Shown one piece after another: positions 39,315-47,974 of a stretch of 64,000 nucleotides of DNA. Position 1 is the stretch's first letter, and every line of letters begins with the position of its first letter. Below the pieces are notes generated by a model. The model saw only the letters and a list, made by a program, of their open reading frames with translations. It did no database searches and was not told the DNA's origin. Made by a program: the position numbers and the translations under genes. The DNA is taken from the NCBI GenBank assembly GCA_963845735.1, contig CAWJTR010000001.1, forward strand, positions 496,001-560,000, in the 5' to 3' direction. Source of the stretch: AP-15 sp963845735. Lineage in GTDB: Bacteria; Pseudomonadota; Alphaproteobacteria; ATCC43930; CGMCC-115725.

Positions 39315-40375
39315 TTGTAATTCCGGCGCCCGCGCCCGCTCGGCGCCCGCGCCGGGTTTGGCTGATGAAATCGATCAATATCAGCTTTGATAAGCCTTAA
39401 GACATCGCGATCTGATGAAATTATTTTATCGATACCAAGCGCAAGGTTGGCACGGTTCGGGTCCCATTTGGGCAGGATACCGTTATCAGCGACATTTCCT
39501 AGGTGTCCGCTCATGACAGCCACGACGTTCAATACACCGTCCGCGACGTAAAAAATCGGAGCGCCGGAGGATCTCGGCCGGGTCGCGCAGTCAGTCGTCC
39601 ACATACCATCATAGTCTATGTCGTGTTGCATTTGAAAGAAATGGCATTTGTCCTGCCGCCATAGCGATGCAAGACTTTTATCGGAAGGATAGCTAGCCAC
39701 CGAAAGCGATTTCTTTGTTGCTATCGTGGGCGCTAAAGGAGCCAGCCGAACCCAGCCGATGTTTGGCTCCTCACCCAAACACCGATGCCCGGCATCCGGC
39801 TCAAGCCGCAGGAGCACCCAATCCCTGCCGGGAAACATGGAGAACTGGCCATATTTCACCGGCACCGCACGTGACTTCTGGCCGCCCACGCTAAAAGTCG
39901 CGGAAACGTTCTGCTCCGGCTGTTCCTTGCCTTTCAGGAACCCAAGCCGATACCCAAAAACGACGTGATAGGCGGTCAAGATGTAACATGGCGAAACAAG
40001 GAAGGCCGTTCCCATATGAAAATCTGATCTTGGCGCTGTGCCCTGGTCTGGTTGGCGGTGATTGGTCCAGATCAGCCCGATAGGTGCGAACATTTTGTCG
40101 GGACCAGTTTGGGACTGCGGATGCCTTGGATCATGAATAGAGTTTGGAGCGTCGGAAAACACAGCCACCTGATGAAACAAGGTTCGGGTATTTACCTCTG
40201 CGCCCATCGTCGAAAACTCCGAGGCCCGCACAGGAACGATGGTCACTGCCAATATCGCGGTCAATCGAAGGAACAACATAATTCCGGGCGCCAGCTGGCG
40301 GACTCTCCCGGCGGGCGCCTGCCAACATCCAGCGAGCAACTCGGGTGTAAAAGGCCGACCGTTTTCGCTCGTCAT
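39200..40375 (-). CDS. Trypsin-like serine protease, secreted; C-terminus fused to IS3/nadC remnants
   Basis: A 391-residue open frame. ATG 40375 has a GAGGG ribosome site; a hydrophobic signal (MLFLRLTAILAVTIVPVRAS) starts at residue 33. The catalytic triad of a chymotrypsin-fold protease is visible: His in LTAYHVVF, Asp in GRDWVLLRL, Ser in RPRSSGAPIF. The native protein probably ends near 39325 (IDRFHQPNPARAP); the last 40 residues come from a transposase tail and a nadC remnant. Base composition is lower in GC than the neighbours, a sign of acquisition. Confidence 0.7.
   Translation of the reverse strand: MTSENGRPFTPELLAGCWQAPAGRVRQLAPGIMLFLRLTAILAVTIVPVRASEFSTMGAEVNTRTLFHQVAVFSDAPNSIHDPRHPQSQTGPDKMFAPIGLIWTNHRQPDQGTAPRSDFHMGTAFLVSPCYILTAYHVVFGYRLGFLKGKEQPEQNVSATFSVGGQKSRAVPVKYGQFSMFPGRDWVLLRLEPDAGHRCLGEEPNIGWVRLAPLAPTIATKKSLSVASYPSDKSLASLWRQDKCHFFQMQHDIDYDGMWTTDCATRPRSSGAPIFYVADGVLNVVAVMSGHLGNVADNGILPKWDPNRANLALGIDKIISSDRDVLRLIKADIDRFHQPNPARAPSGRGRRNYNQVRPHSSLEHRPPAPVTEASGRSASKPPLPLLASAST
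39269..39322 (-). mobile_element. Remnant of an IS3-family transposase 3' end
   Basis: The minus strand encodes NYNQVRPHSSLEHRPPAP, the very characteristic end of IS3-family OrfB integrases (YNxxRPHSSLGYRPPAP). Only about 18 codons remain. It is fused in frame to the end of the protease gene upstream and to the nadC fragment downstream, which suggests IS-linked rearrangement. Confidence 0.6.
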
Positions 40376-40586
40376 GCTGATCCCTCAAACAAGAACAGAT
40401 GATAGATGCGAAGCGGGCAAAGAAGAACCCGAGGGCGAGGCCGTTAAGTCCGCGTGTCGCGGCCGGGTAAGGCCGGAAGCGCGTGGCGCCAAACTCTGGT
40501 GTATGCCCACGCCATAAGGCGACACGCCCCAGGGATCGAGGACCTGCTAACGCGACATCGAAGAGACAGCGCTCCTCGGCCGCGCC

Positions 40587-40690
40587 GGATCGTGCTGGTC
40601 GACACCGGCGCCTCGTGCGCGGAGATCTATGCCCTGTTCATCAAGCTCCGCTGTCGGGTCTGGCCGCTCGACCGACCGCCGATCCTCGCG
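40587..40690 (+). pseudogene. 3' fragment of a second M81-peptidase copy
   Basis: The plus strand encodes RRIVLVDTGASCAEIYALFIKLRCRVWPLDRP. The intact M81 gene has REIVLVDTGALCSEIYTPELFTKVRRPVWPLDP near 37775-37870. The two align with one short gap. Nothing of the upstream part of the gene is present. The stretch 40376-40586 before it shows no gene. Confidence 0.7.
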
Positions 40691-40750
40691 GAGCGTAGCG
40701 CCGAAGGCGGGTCGCGTTCCGGCCGGACCCGGCGGGCACTTCCCACCATC

Positions 40751-40807
40751 TTGACAATTCGCCGGCGGGACCTTATGTAGCCGAACAGTTAATTAACCTA
40801 TCGGTTA
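40751..40807 (+). promoter_or_regulatory. Promoter and operator-like palindrome of the ArsR operon
   Basis: TTGACA (40751-40756), a 17-bp spacer and TATGTA (40774-40779) form a good promoter. Just downstream the dyad TAACCTATCGGTTA (40794-40807; 5-bp arms, 4-nt centre) lies 7 bp before the ArsR ATG, where an autorepressor would bind. Confidence 0.5.
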
Positions 40808-40814
40808 CATATTG

Positions 40815-41154
40815 ATGACCCCCGACCCGCTCAGCGCCACCTTCGGTGCGCTAGCCGATCCAACCCGCCGGGCGATTTTGGCGCGCCTCGCTGCGAGCGA
40901 GGCCTCGGTTACCGAATTGGCCAAGCCTTTCGCGATGAGCCTGCCGGCCGTCTCGAAGCATCTCAAGGTGCTGGAACGCGCGGGCCTCGTCACCCGCGGC
41001 CGCGCGGCGCAATGGCGACCGTGCCGGCTGGCGCCCACGCCGCTCAAGGAGGCGACCGGCTGGCTCGAAGCCTATCGCCCGTTTTTGGGACGAAAGCCTC
41101 GATCGCTTGGCCGAGCATTTGCGCGAGCTGCAATCGAAGGACAAAACGCGATGA
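40815..41154 (+). CDS. ArsR-family transcriptional regulator (one frame break)
   Basis: About 113 residues with the winged helix (GALADPTRRAILARLA, MSLPAVSKHLKVLERAGLVTRGR). It belongs to the SdpR-like group that lacks metal-binding cysteines. One extra T in the T5 run at 41082-41086 breaks the frame; without it the family end PFWDESLDRLAEHLRELQ is restored and the TGA at 41152 overlaps the next ATG. It heads an operon with AHSA1 and DUF899 genes, a common arrangement. Confidence 0.82.
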
Positions 41155-41604
41155 GGGACGACGCACGCTGGTGATCAGGCGGGTGCTCGACGCCCCCCGC
41201 GAACTGGTCTTCGCCGCATGGGTCGATCCGGCGCAGGCGCGCGCGATGGTGGGGTCCGCGCGGGTTTGCCTCGGTCTCCTGGCGATGGATGTGCGGGTCG
41301 GCGGCGAGTGGCGACGCGACATGCGGTCTCCCGAAGGCTCCGAGCATCGCTCTCGCGGGGTTTATCGCGAGATCATCGAGCCGAAACGGCTGGTCTTCAC
41401 CTTTTCCTGGGAGAAGGGCGGGTCTCCCGGCCATGGACCCGAAACCCTCGTCACCTGACGTTCGGCGATTGCGGTGACCAGCGGACCGAGTTCATCTTGC
41501 GCCAAGAGGGGTTCGAGACGGTCGCGGGGCGAGATGACCATCACCGCGGCTGGTCGAGCGCTCTGGATCGGTTCGCCGACTATCTTGTCCAACATCGGAA
41601 GTGA
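41151..41604 (+). CDS. AHSA1/SRPBCC-domain protein (two frame breaks)
   Basis: About 150 residues of the START-like hydrophobic-pocket fold: LVIRRVLDAPRELVFAAWVDPA, VGGEWRRDM, GVYREIIEPKRLVFTFSW. The C-terminus (FILRQEGFET, GWSSALDRFADYL) follows a break near 41453; another lies near 41172, right after the start. It partners the ArsR regulator; ligand unknown. Confidence 0.8.
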
Positions 41605-41615
41605 GGAGAGGGACG

Positions 41616-42356
41616 ATGGAACACCGGGTCGTGTCGCGCGAGGAATGGGTCGAGGCGCGCAGGGCATTGCTGGCGAAGGAGAAGGAATGGACGGCTGCGC
41701 GACAAGCTGAGTGCCGAACGTCGCGCCCTGCCGTGGGTGAGGATCGACAAAGAGTATGTCTTCGATGGCCCGAACGGGCGGCAGACGCTGAGCGATCTCT
41801 TCGCCGGGCGCAGCCAGCTGGTCATTAAGCACTTCATGCTGGGGCCGGGGTGGAAGGACCCTTGCGTCGGTTGCTCGTTCGAGTCGGACCATATCGACGG
41901 CGCCGTGACCCATCTCGAGCACCACGACGTGTCCTATGTCGCGGTGTCGCGCGCCCCCTACCCCGACATCGCCGCGGCGCACAAGCGGATGGGCTGGCGG
42001 TTCAGGTGGGTGTCGTCATTCGGCAGCGATTTCAACTACGACTTCAACGTCTCATTCACGCGCGAGCAGATCGCCGCCGGACAGGCCACCTACAATTACC
42101 GGACAGGCGCGGCGCCGATGAAGGAAATGTCGGGGCGCAGCATCTTCTACAAAGATGAAAGCGGCGCGATCTCCACACCTATTCGGCATTCGCGCGCGGC
42201 GGCGAGGTGATGCTCGGCGCCTACGCTCTGCTCGACATGACGCCTAAGGGCCGAAACGAGAAGTCCAATTTGACGGACTGGGTGAAACTTCACGACCGTT
42301 ACGAGGCGGAAGACCTCGTGCCATGCTGTGCCGCAACGCCAGGAGAGCATGTCTAG
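41616..42356 (+). CDS. DUF899 thioredoxin-like protein (two frame breaks)
   Basis: About 245 residues. It starts MEHRVVSREEWVEARRALLAKEKE after GAGGAGAGGG. The DUF899 core VRIDKEYVFDGPNGRQTLSDLF, the active-site-like CVGCSFESDHIDG, SRAPYPDI, and MGWRFRWVSSFGSDFNYDF are present. Frames break near 41697 and 42172; the end is LLDMTPKGRNE. The family has a thioredoxin fold; its redox partner is unknown. Confidence 0.82.
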
Positions 42357-42394
42357 GCGTACCGAATTTTTTGCGGGACGACGGATGCCGACGC

Positions 42395-43234
42395 CTAATC
42401 CGCGATGTCGAGCCCCAGATCGAGGATCGGGGCGCTGTGGGTGATCCAGCCGGAGGAGATCAGATCGACGCCGGTGGCGGCAATCGCGGCGACGGTTTCG
42501 AGGCTGATCCGGCCTGAGGCTTCGGTCACGGCACGGCCGTCGACCATCGCCACTGCGCGGCGCAGGGTCTCCGGCGCCATATTATCGAGCAACACGGCGT
42601 CGACACCGACTTCGAGCGCCTCGGCGAGCTGGTCGAGGGTGTCGACCTCGAGCTCGATCTTGACCAGGTGCCCGGCATGCGCGCGAGCGCGTTCGAGCGC
42701 CGGCCGCACCCCGCCTGCCATCGCGATATGGTTGTCCTTGATCAGCATCGCGTCGTCGAGACCAAAGCGGTGATTTGCCCCGCCGCCCAGGCGAACCGCC
42801 TCCTTTTCCAAGGTGCGCAGGCCGGGGGTGGTCTTGCGCGTGCATACGATCTTGGCCTTGGCGCCGGCGATCGCATCGGCCAATGCCCGCGTCGCCGTGG
42901 CGACCCCGGACATCCGGCACAAAAGGTTGAGCGCGGTGCGCTCGGCGGCCAGAACCGGCCGGGCTCGGCCGGCAATGCGGGCGACCGTCTCGCCGCGCAC
43001 GACCCGGGCGCCATCGGCGCGCAATGTCTCGATGCGCAAGCCGGGGTCGAGCAATTCGAAGGCGAGGAGGGCGGCATCGAGCCCGGCGACGACCCCCGGC
43101 TGGCGCGCGGCGATCACCGCTTCGATCTCGGCATGCTCCGGCACGATCGCATCCGTGGTGATGTCGCCGGCGCGGCCCAGATCTTCGAGCAATGCCGCCC
43201 GCACGATCGGCTCGACGATCAGCCGCATAACCAT
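42395..43234 (-). CDS. nadC: Nicotinate-nucleotide diphosphorylase (carboxylating)
   Basis: A 279-residue quinolinate phosphoribosyltransferase, intact. Hallmarks are ALLEDLGRAGDITTDAI, NLLCRMSGVAT, CTRKTTPGLRTLEKEAVRLGGGANHRFGLDDAMLIKDNH and EASGRISLETV. It converts quinolinate and PRPP to nicotinate mononucleotide. It starts 16 bp after nadA, forming a nadA-nadC operon in which nadB is absent from the window. A degenerate second 3' end lies 3 kb away. Confidence 0.95.
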   Translation of the reverse strand: MVMRLIVEPIVRAALLEDLGRAGDITTDAIVPEHAEIEAVIAARQPGVVAGLDAALLAFELLDPGLRIETLRADGARVVRGETVARIAGRARPVLAAERTALNLLCRMSGVATATRALADAIAGAKAKIVCTRKTTPGLRTLEKEAVRLGGGANHRFGLDDAMLIKDNHIAMAGGVRPALERARAHAGHLVKIELEVDTLDQLAEALEVGVDAVLLDNMAPETLRRAVAMVDGRAVTEASGRISLETVAAIAATGVDLISSGWITHSAPILDLGLDIAD

Positions 43235-43250
43235 CGCGCCGTCTCCGCCG

Positions 43251-44253
43251 TCAGCCGAAGGCCAGCATGCGCTCGACCGCTTGGCGCGCTCGCCCGGCGA
43301 TCGCCGGATCGACCGTGACCTCGTGGCTCATGGTTTCGAGCGCGCGGCGGATCTTCGGCAAAGTGATCCGCTTCATATGCGGGCATAGGTTGCACGGCCG
43401 CACGAAGTCGAGATCGGGGTATTGCAATGCCACGTTGTCGCTCATCGAGCATTCGGTCAGCAGCACGACGCGTGCCGGGCGCTCCCTGCCGACATAATCG
43501 GCCATCGCCGCGGTCGAGCCGGTGAAGTCGCATTCGGCGACGACATCGGGCGGGCATTCCGGGTGGGCCAGCACGACAACGCCGGGATGGCTTTCGCGCA
43601 CACTGCGGACATCCTCGGCGGTAAAGCGCTCATGCACCTCGCAATGGCCTTTCCACGCGATGATCTCGACCTTGGTCTGGGCCGCGGTGTTGCGCGCGAG
43701 ATACTCGTCGGGGAGCATGATCACCCGCGGCGCGCCCAGCCCCTCGATGATCTTCTTGGCGTTGCCCGAGGTGCAGCAGATGTCCGACTCGGCCTTTACC
43801 GCCGCCGAGGTGTTGACATAGGTCACGATCGGCACGCCGGGATGGCGCTCGCGCATCAGCCTGATGTCGGCCGCGGTGATCGAGGCGGCGAGCGAACACC
43901 CGGCCTTGAGGTCGGGGATCAGCACGGTCTTTGCCGGGTTCAACAATTTGGCGGTCTCGGCCATGAAATGGACGCCGGCCAGGACGATCACCTCGGGCGT
44001 CGGTGCGCGCCGCCTCGCGCGCCAAGGCGAGGCTGTCGCCGACGATGTCCGCGACGGTGTGGAAGATGTCCGGCGTCTGGTAATTGTGCGCCAGGACAAC
44101 GGCGTTGCGCTCGCGCTTGAGCCGCAAAATCGCGTCGATGTCGTCGGCCAGGATCGGCCATTCCATGGGCGGGATGTGCCGCTCCACGCGCCGGTAGAGT
44201 TCGGGCAGCGGCATTGGCGCCGCGGGGGTCGGGGAAGTGGTGGTCTCCAGCAC
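43251..44253 (-). CDS. nadA: Quinolinate synthase (one frame break)
   Basis: About 333 residues. It condenses iminoaspartate and DHAP using a [4Fe-4S] cluster. Substrate-binding blocks AVVLAHNYQTPDIFH and VNTSAAVKAESDICCTSGNA are present, as are the cluster cysteines in AGCSLA, HPECPPDV and PCNLCPHMKR. An extra C in the triple at 43995-43997 breaks the frame after EAARTDA. GTG 44253 follows AAGGAGAGG. A 17-bp dyad just upstream may be an operator. Confidence 0.92.
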
Positions 44254-44265
44254 GATCCTCTCCTT

Positions 44266-44282
44266 ATACTCATAGTGAGCAT
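44266..44282. promoter_or_regulatory. Palindromic operator candidate upstream of nadA
   Basis: ATACTCATAGTGAGCAT has 7-bp arms with one mismatch around TAG. It lies 13-29 bp before the nadA GTG. In alphaproteobacteria nadABC operons are often controlled by NadQ or NrtR; this dyad may be such a site, but the assignment is inference. Confidence 0.4.
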
Positions 44283-44459
44283 TTCAACGGCCCTGGAAAA
44301 GCCGGGCAAAATGCGCCCGGCCTCCGGTTATGCTGGATATGAGGATAAGGTCCGTAACCGAAGTGTCAAGATCCCGATTTTCGATGCCGGATCCCACAGC
44401 CCGCGGCCGAACTGCAACCCCTTGCAAAGTTTCGCCGCTGGCGTAACTCCTGTCGCGCC

Positions 44460-45530
44460 ATGCCGTCCCGTTTCGACAAGCTCGCCTTCGACACTACACA
44501 GGCTGCGCGAGTGTCCTGGTATTTCGGCCAGAAGCTGCTCGCGGCGCGGATGAGCCGTCCGGTGCCGTTGCCGGAGCGCGCTGCGCGGCCGACCGATGCC
44601 GAACCGGCAGCGCATTCTCCGCGATCTGCGGGCGCTGATCGAGCAGGACTGGCGCAATATCGAGGCCGGATACTATGCGCCGCCGGCCGCCGGGTTCGAC
44701 AGCCCGCTTGCGGCGGTTCGCCGCGCCGTCGATTTTTTCGCCGATCTCGCCGCGGTCGAGGCCAGGCGCCATGGCGAGCCCAGGGAGCGCTTACTGAACC
44801 CGCCCCCATCCGGGAATTACCCGCGATATTTCCTGCAAAAATTTCATTTTCAGAGCGACGGGTATTTGAGCGAGGCGTCGGCCGAGCGCTACGACCACCA
44901 GGTCGAGGTATTGTTCGGCGGCGGGGCCGCGGCGATGCGCCGCCAGGCGCTGGTGCCGCTCAAACGCGCGCTCGCCGACCACCCAGCCGGCGCGCGCCAC
45001 ACCGCGCGGCTGTTAGACCTCGCCTGCGGAACCGGGCGCTTTTTACGCGAGGTAAAGGCGAACTACCCGCGCGCTGCACGTCACCGGGCTCGATTTGTCG
45101 CCGCATTACCTCGCTGTCGCCAGGCGCGAGCTGGCGCCCTGGTCGCGCACCCGCCTCGTCGAAGGCGCCGCCGAAGCGATGCCGTTCGCCGACGGAGAGT
45201 TCGCTGTCGTCACCTGCATCTACCTCTTCCATGAGCTGCCGCCGCGAATTCGTCGGGCCGTCATCGGCGAGATCCGGCGCGTGCTGAAGCCGGGCGGAAC
45301 CGCGATCCTGGTCGAACTCGCTGCAAACCGGCGACGAACCCGATTACGACGCGATGCTGGAATCGTTTCCGGCGGCGTTTCACGAGCCCTATTACGCGAG
45401 CTATCTGCGCGAGGATCTCGACCGGCTGCTGAGCCCCGGCTTTGCCCCGGCCGAGCGCTTCCCCGCCTATTTCTCAAAGGTGCTGAGCTACCGCCGCGAA
45501 CCCGGCCCGGGGCGACGGCGATCTGCCTAG
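44460..45530 (+). CDS. Class I SAM-dependent methyltransferase (three frame breaks)
   Basis: About 355 residues. The N-terminal region (VSWYFGQKLLAARMSRP, IEQDWRNIEAGYY, NYPRYFLQKFHFQSDGYLSEASAERYDHQVEVLF) precedes the Rossmann domain: SAM motif I LLDLACGTGRFL, motif II TGLDLSPHYL, then AMPFADGEFAVVTCIYLFHELP. Frames break near 44590, 45073 and 45318. ATG 44460. Similar to a conserved but uncharacterised proteobacterial methyltransferase group; the substrate is not known. Confidence 0.75.
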
Positions 45531-46304
45531 GCTTTCAGGTGCTTGTCGAAGAAGGCGACGGCATCGCCCCACAGCTCGGTCGCCGGGCCTTCGCGATAGC
45601 TCGGGCGATAATCCGCGAGAAACGCGTGGCCGGCATTTTTGTAGACCTTGATCGTGACGTCTTTTCCGGCGGCTTGTCGCGCGCTTGCCCAGTTCCTCGG
45701 ACTGCGCCACCGACGGGTTCTGGTCTTCTTCGCCGAACACCGCGAAGAGCGGGCAGGCGAGCTTGCCGACCAGGTCGAGGATCGGCGTCGGCCGCGCCGG
45801 CGACGTTTCGGCGTCGGGGGTGGCGCGATGGATGAACCCGCCCCAGCAATCGACCGCGGCATCGACCTTGTTGCTGCTGCATGCGAACAGCAGGGTCTGG
45901 CGCCCGCCCGAGCAGAAGCCGATCGCGCCGATCTTGCCGGTGGCAGACGGCAATGCGCGCAGATGCGCCGCCGCCGCCTCGAGGTCCTGCACCGCCTCGG
46001 CGTCGCGCTTACCGAACATGACCGGCATGACCGTGGCCATGTCGTTCGGATTGGACGGCCCTCCGGCCCGTGCATAGAGGTCGGGCGCCAGCGCGTTGTA
46101 GCCGATATTGGCGAAGCGCCGGGCGATATCGCGAATGTGCTCGACGAGCCCAAAGGCTTCATGAATGACCACGATGCCCGGGTAATTCCCGGACTGGCTC
46201 GGGCGCGCGAGATAGCCCGTAATCGTGTCGCCACCACTTTTCAGCTCGATGTTTTCAACGCGCACGCGGCTGGGGTCGGTTACCGCACCGGGTATGTTCG
46301 CCAT
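45527..46304 (-). CDS. Dienelactone hydrolase-family protein (one frame break)
   Basis: About 258 residues. Catalytic residues of the Cys-Asp-His type are visible: Cys in GAIGFCSGGR, Asp in FGEEDQNPS, His in AGHAFLADYRPSY, with VVIHEAFGL holding the conserved Glu. The frame breaks near 45680. An excellent ribosome site (GAGGAGG) fixes ATG 46304. It might act on lactone products of ortho-diol cleavage, though the dioxygenase gene is 35 kb away. Confidence 0.83.
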
Positions 46305-46395
46305 GCCGATCCTCCTCAAAGACGAGACCCGCAGGATAGCACCGGACGACAAAGCGCTGCTATAATGCCCACGATTTCATTCGTGGGAGGAGACC

Positions 46396-46836
46396 ATGGC
46401 AGGTGCAGCGGCGACATTGGCGAAACCGGCGGCCCAGGCTGAGCCGAAAATGAAGGTCGCGGTGACGAGCGCGAAAAAGCCCGACTATGTCGAAGGCCGG
46501 CGCAGCTTTTTCAAATATCGCGACCTCGGCGTTACCGGCGCCAGCGAGGGCTGGATGCGCGCCCAGGTGATGAAGGCGGTCACCGGGATGACCCAGCCGA
46601 CCGGCTGGCATTACCATGTCTGCGAGGGCCAGTTCGTCTATGCGCTGAAGGGCTTTGTCGAGCTCGAATTCGAGGACGGCACGCAATGCCGGCTCGAAGC
46701 CGGCGATTCCTGCTTTATTCCCGGCGGCTTGAAGCACAACGAGCTGCGCACCTCGGACGATGTCGAGATCCTCGAAGTGTGCCTGCCGGCGAATATGGGT
46801 ACGGTTCCCTGCGAACCGCCGTCACAAGGCGCCTAG
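46396..46836 (+). CDS. Cupin-domain protein
   Basis: A 146-residue single cupin. Metal motif 1 is GWHYHVCEGQFVYALKGFVE and motif 2 is GDSCFIPGGLKHNEL. The leading 30 residues are low-complexity and probably unstructured. Intact; good ribosome site (GGGAGGAG) upstream. Function unknown; it ends 51 bp before tRNA-Gly. Confidence 0.78.
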   Translation: MAGAAATLAKPAAQAEPKMKVAVTSAKKPDYVEGRRSFFKYRDLGVTGASEGWMRAQVMKAVTGMTQPTGWHYHVCEGQFVYALKGFVELEFEDGTQCRLEAGDSCFIPGGLKHNELRTSDDVEILEVCLPANMGTVPCEPPSQGA

Positions 46837-46887
46837 AGCCGAAAGGCGCTTGAAGGCGGCCGCCGATCGCTTATCATCGGCGGCGGC

Positions 46888-46961
46888 GCGGGTGTAGCTC
46901 AATGGCAGAGCAGAAGCTTCCCAAGCTTACGACGAGGGTTCGATTCCCTTCACCCGCTCCA
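46888..46961 (+). tRNA. tRNA-Gly (anticodon CCC)
   Basis: A 74-nt tRNA: acceptor GCGGGTG / CACCCGC, D arm GCTC/GAGC, anticodon loop TTCCCAA (CCC), T arm GGG-TTCGATT-CCC, and encoded CCA. Its 3' 44 bases form the left attachment repeat of the adjacent island, so the gene was kept whole on integration. Confidence 0.93.
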
Positions 46962-46963
46962 GC
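46918..46963 (+). repeat. Left attachment repeat (attL) in tRNA-Gly
   Basis: It spans the anticodon loop to one base pair past the CCA end of tRNA-Gly. It matches 50714-50759 at 45 of 46 positions; the one difference is G46942 versus A50738, in the T loop. Confidence 0.8.
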
Positions 46964-47002
46964 TTTTCAAGAGGTTAAGCGCTCTGGCGGTTGTCAAATT
47001 TG

Positions 47003-47167
47003 TCAGTTTGCCCTGTTGGATAATTCCTCTGCTCGCTGGACGTTGAGGCTGATGTAGCCCTGCATGCTGGTCAGGTGCCGGCCAGAGGTCAGCGAGTTGG
47101 CGTTCTTCCTGCTGCGCAGCATTCGTAGAGGCTGGGACAACACGCGATCATTGAGGCTATCGAGCAT
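47003..47167 (-). CDS. Short reading frame next to attL, possible integrase C-terminal remnant
   Basis: A 54-residue frame from ATG 47167 (MLDSLNDRVLSQPLRMLRSR start, GRHLTSMQGYISLN near the end). The position beside the attachment site and the GYIS-type ending vaguely resemble a tyrosine-recombinase C-terminus, but the catalytic Arg-His-Arg-Tyr set is not recognisable. It may be non-coding. Confidence 0.2.
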   Translation of the reverse strand: MLDSLNDRVLSQPLRMLRSRKNANSLTSGRHLTSMQGYISLNVQRAEELSNRAN

Positions 47168-47393
47168 GAGAGGCGCTCAGCGAAGATCGGAGTTCCTGCA
47201 AAAATTCATCGGCCATCTCAACGACGGTATTCGAATCAGCTAAAACCTGAGGATGGAATGCGACGGGCGTAGCACCTTCGGAAAAAGAGTGCATCATGTA
47301 TGGCGTAAACGTACCTAAATCTTACTGTTCGGTATTCAGATCGTACCAGAGATGATGATCACCTTTGGCTCTGTGCTTCGGTTTTGCGTCTTT

Positions 47394-47884
47394 CTAATTC
47401 ATTATGCTCCTCCAATTTTGACAGGGTTGAGAGTGTAGGGAGCAATGTATAAGGGTATTCTGTGAGCCGATGAGTGCCTGTAATTTTGCAAATAACCAAG
47501 CTAATCGTCGCGGCTGATCAAATATTTCTGAAACCTGCTGAAAATGTTTCGCGGACTGCGGTGTATCTGGATCGTGAGCCGATGTGTTGATCGCGTAATG
47601 GACGGCCTTGATTATCTTTGACCGGTTTTCGTTTACCCACACGCGGGCCAAGTTATAGAATACATGCGAAAACGTTGAAGAGAAAACTTTGCAGATTGAT
47701 GGCGATGTCGAGACATTCGTCTCTCGTCGGTTTATCGAAACGCTCGGGCGGATATATTGAGTAGACGTTTTCGATGGACCGTTTCAGAGTGCCTAGCCTG
47801 CGAACAAAGCAATGTAGAGAATATTCGAGGGCGGTTTCAAAACTCAGACGAAGAGAAAAACATTCGAATATGAATCGAGATAGC
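47394..47884 (-). pseudogene. Conserved hypothetical protein, frameshifted remnant
   Basis: The minus strand reads FETALEYSLHCFVRRLGTLK, then PTRDECLDIAINLQSFLFNVF, and after a break near 47660 NLARVWVNENRSKIIKAVHY and on to a stop at 47394. It resembles an uncharacterised protein with the pattern INxQxFxFNVF..DNLAxxWV found across proteobacteria. No start is found; a stop lies just upstream. It lies inside the tRNA-Gly island, with AT-richer codons than the host. Confidence 0.45.
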
Positions 47885-47974
47885 CCGCGTTAAAGATTGG
47901 GAACCTACCGTTGGCCAACATGGTGGATTGTAAAAGGGAAGATCAGGCATCGGCTGTGTCAGGATCGGTTTTAA

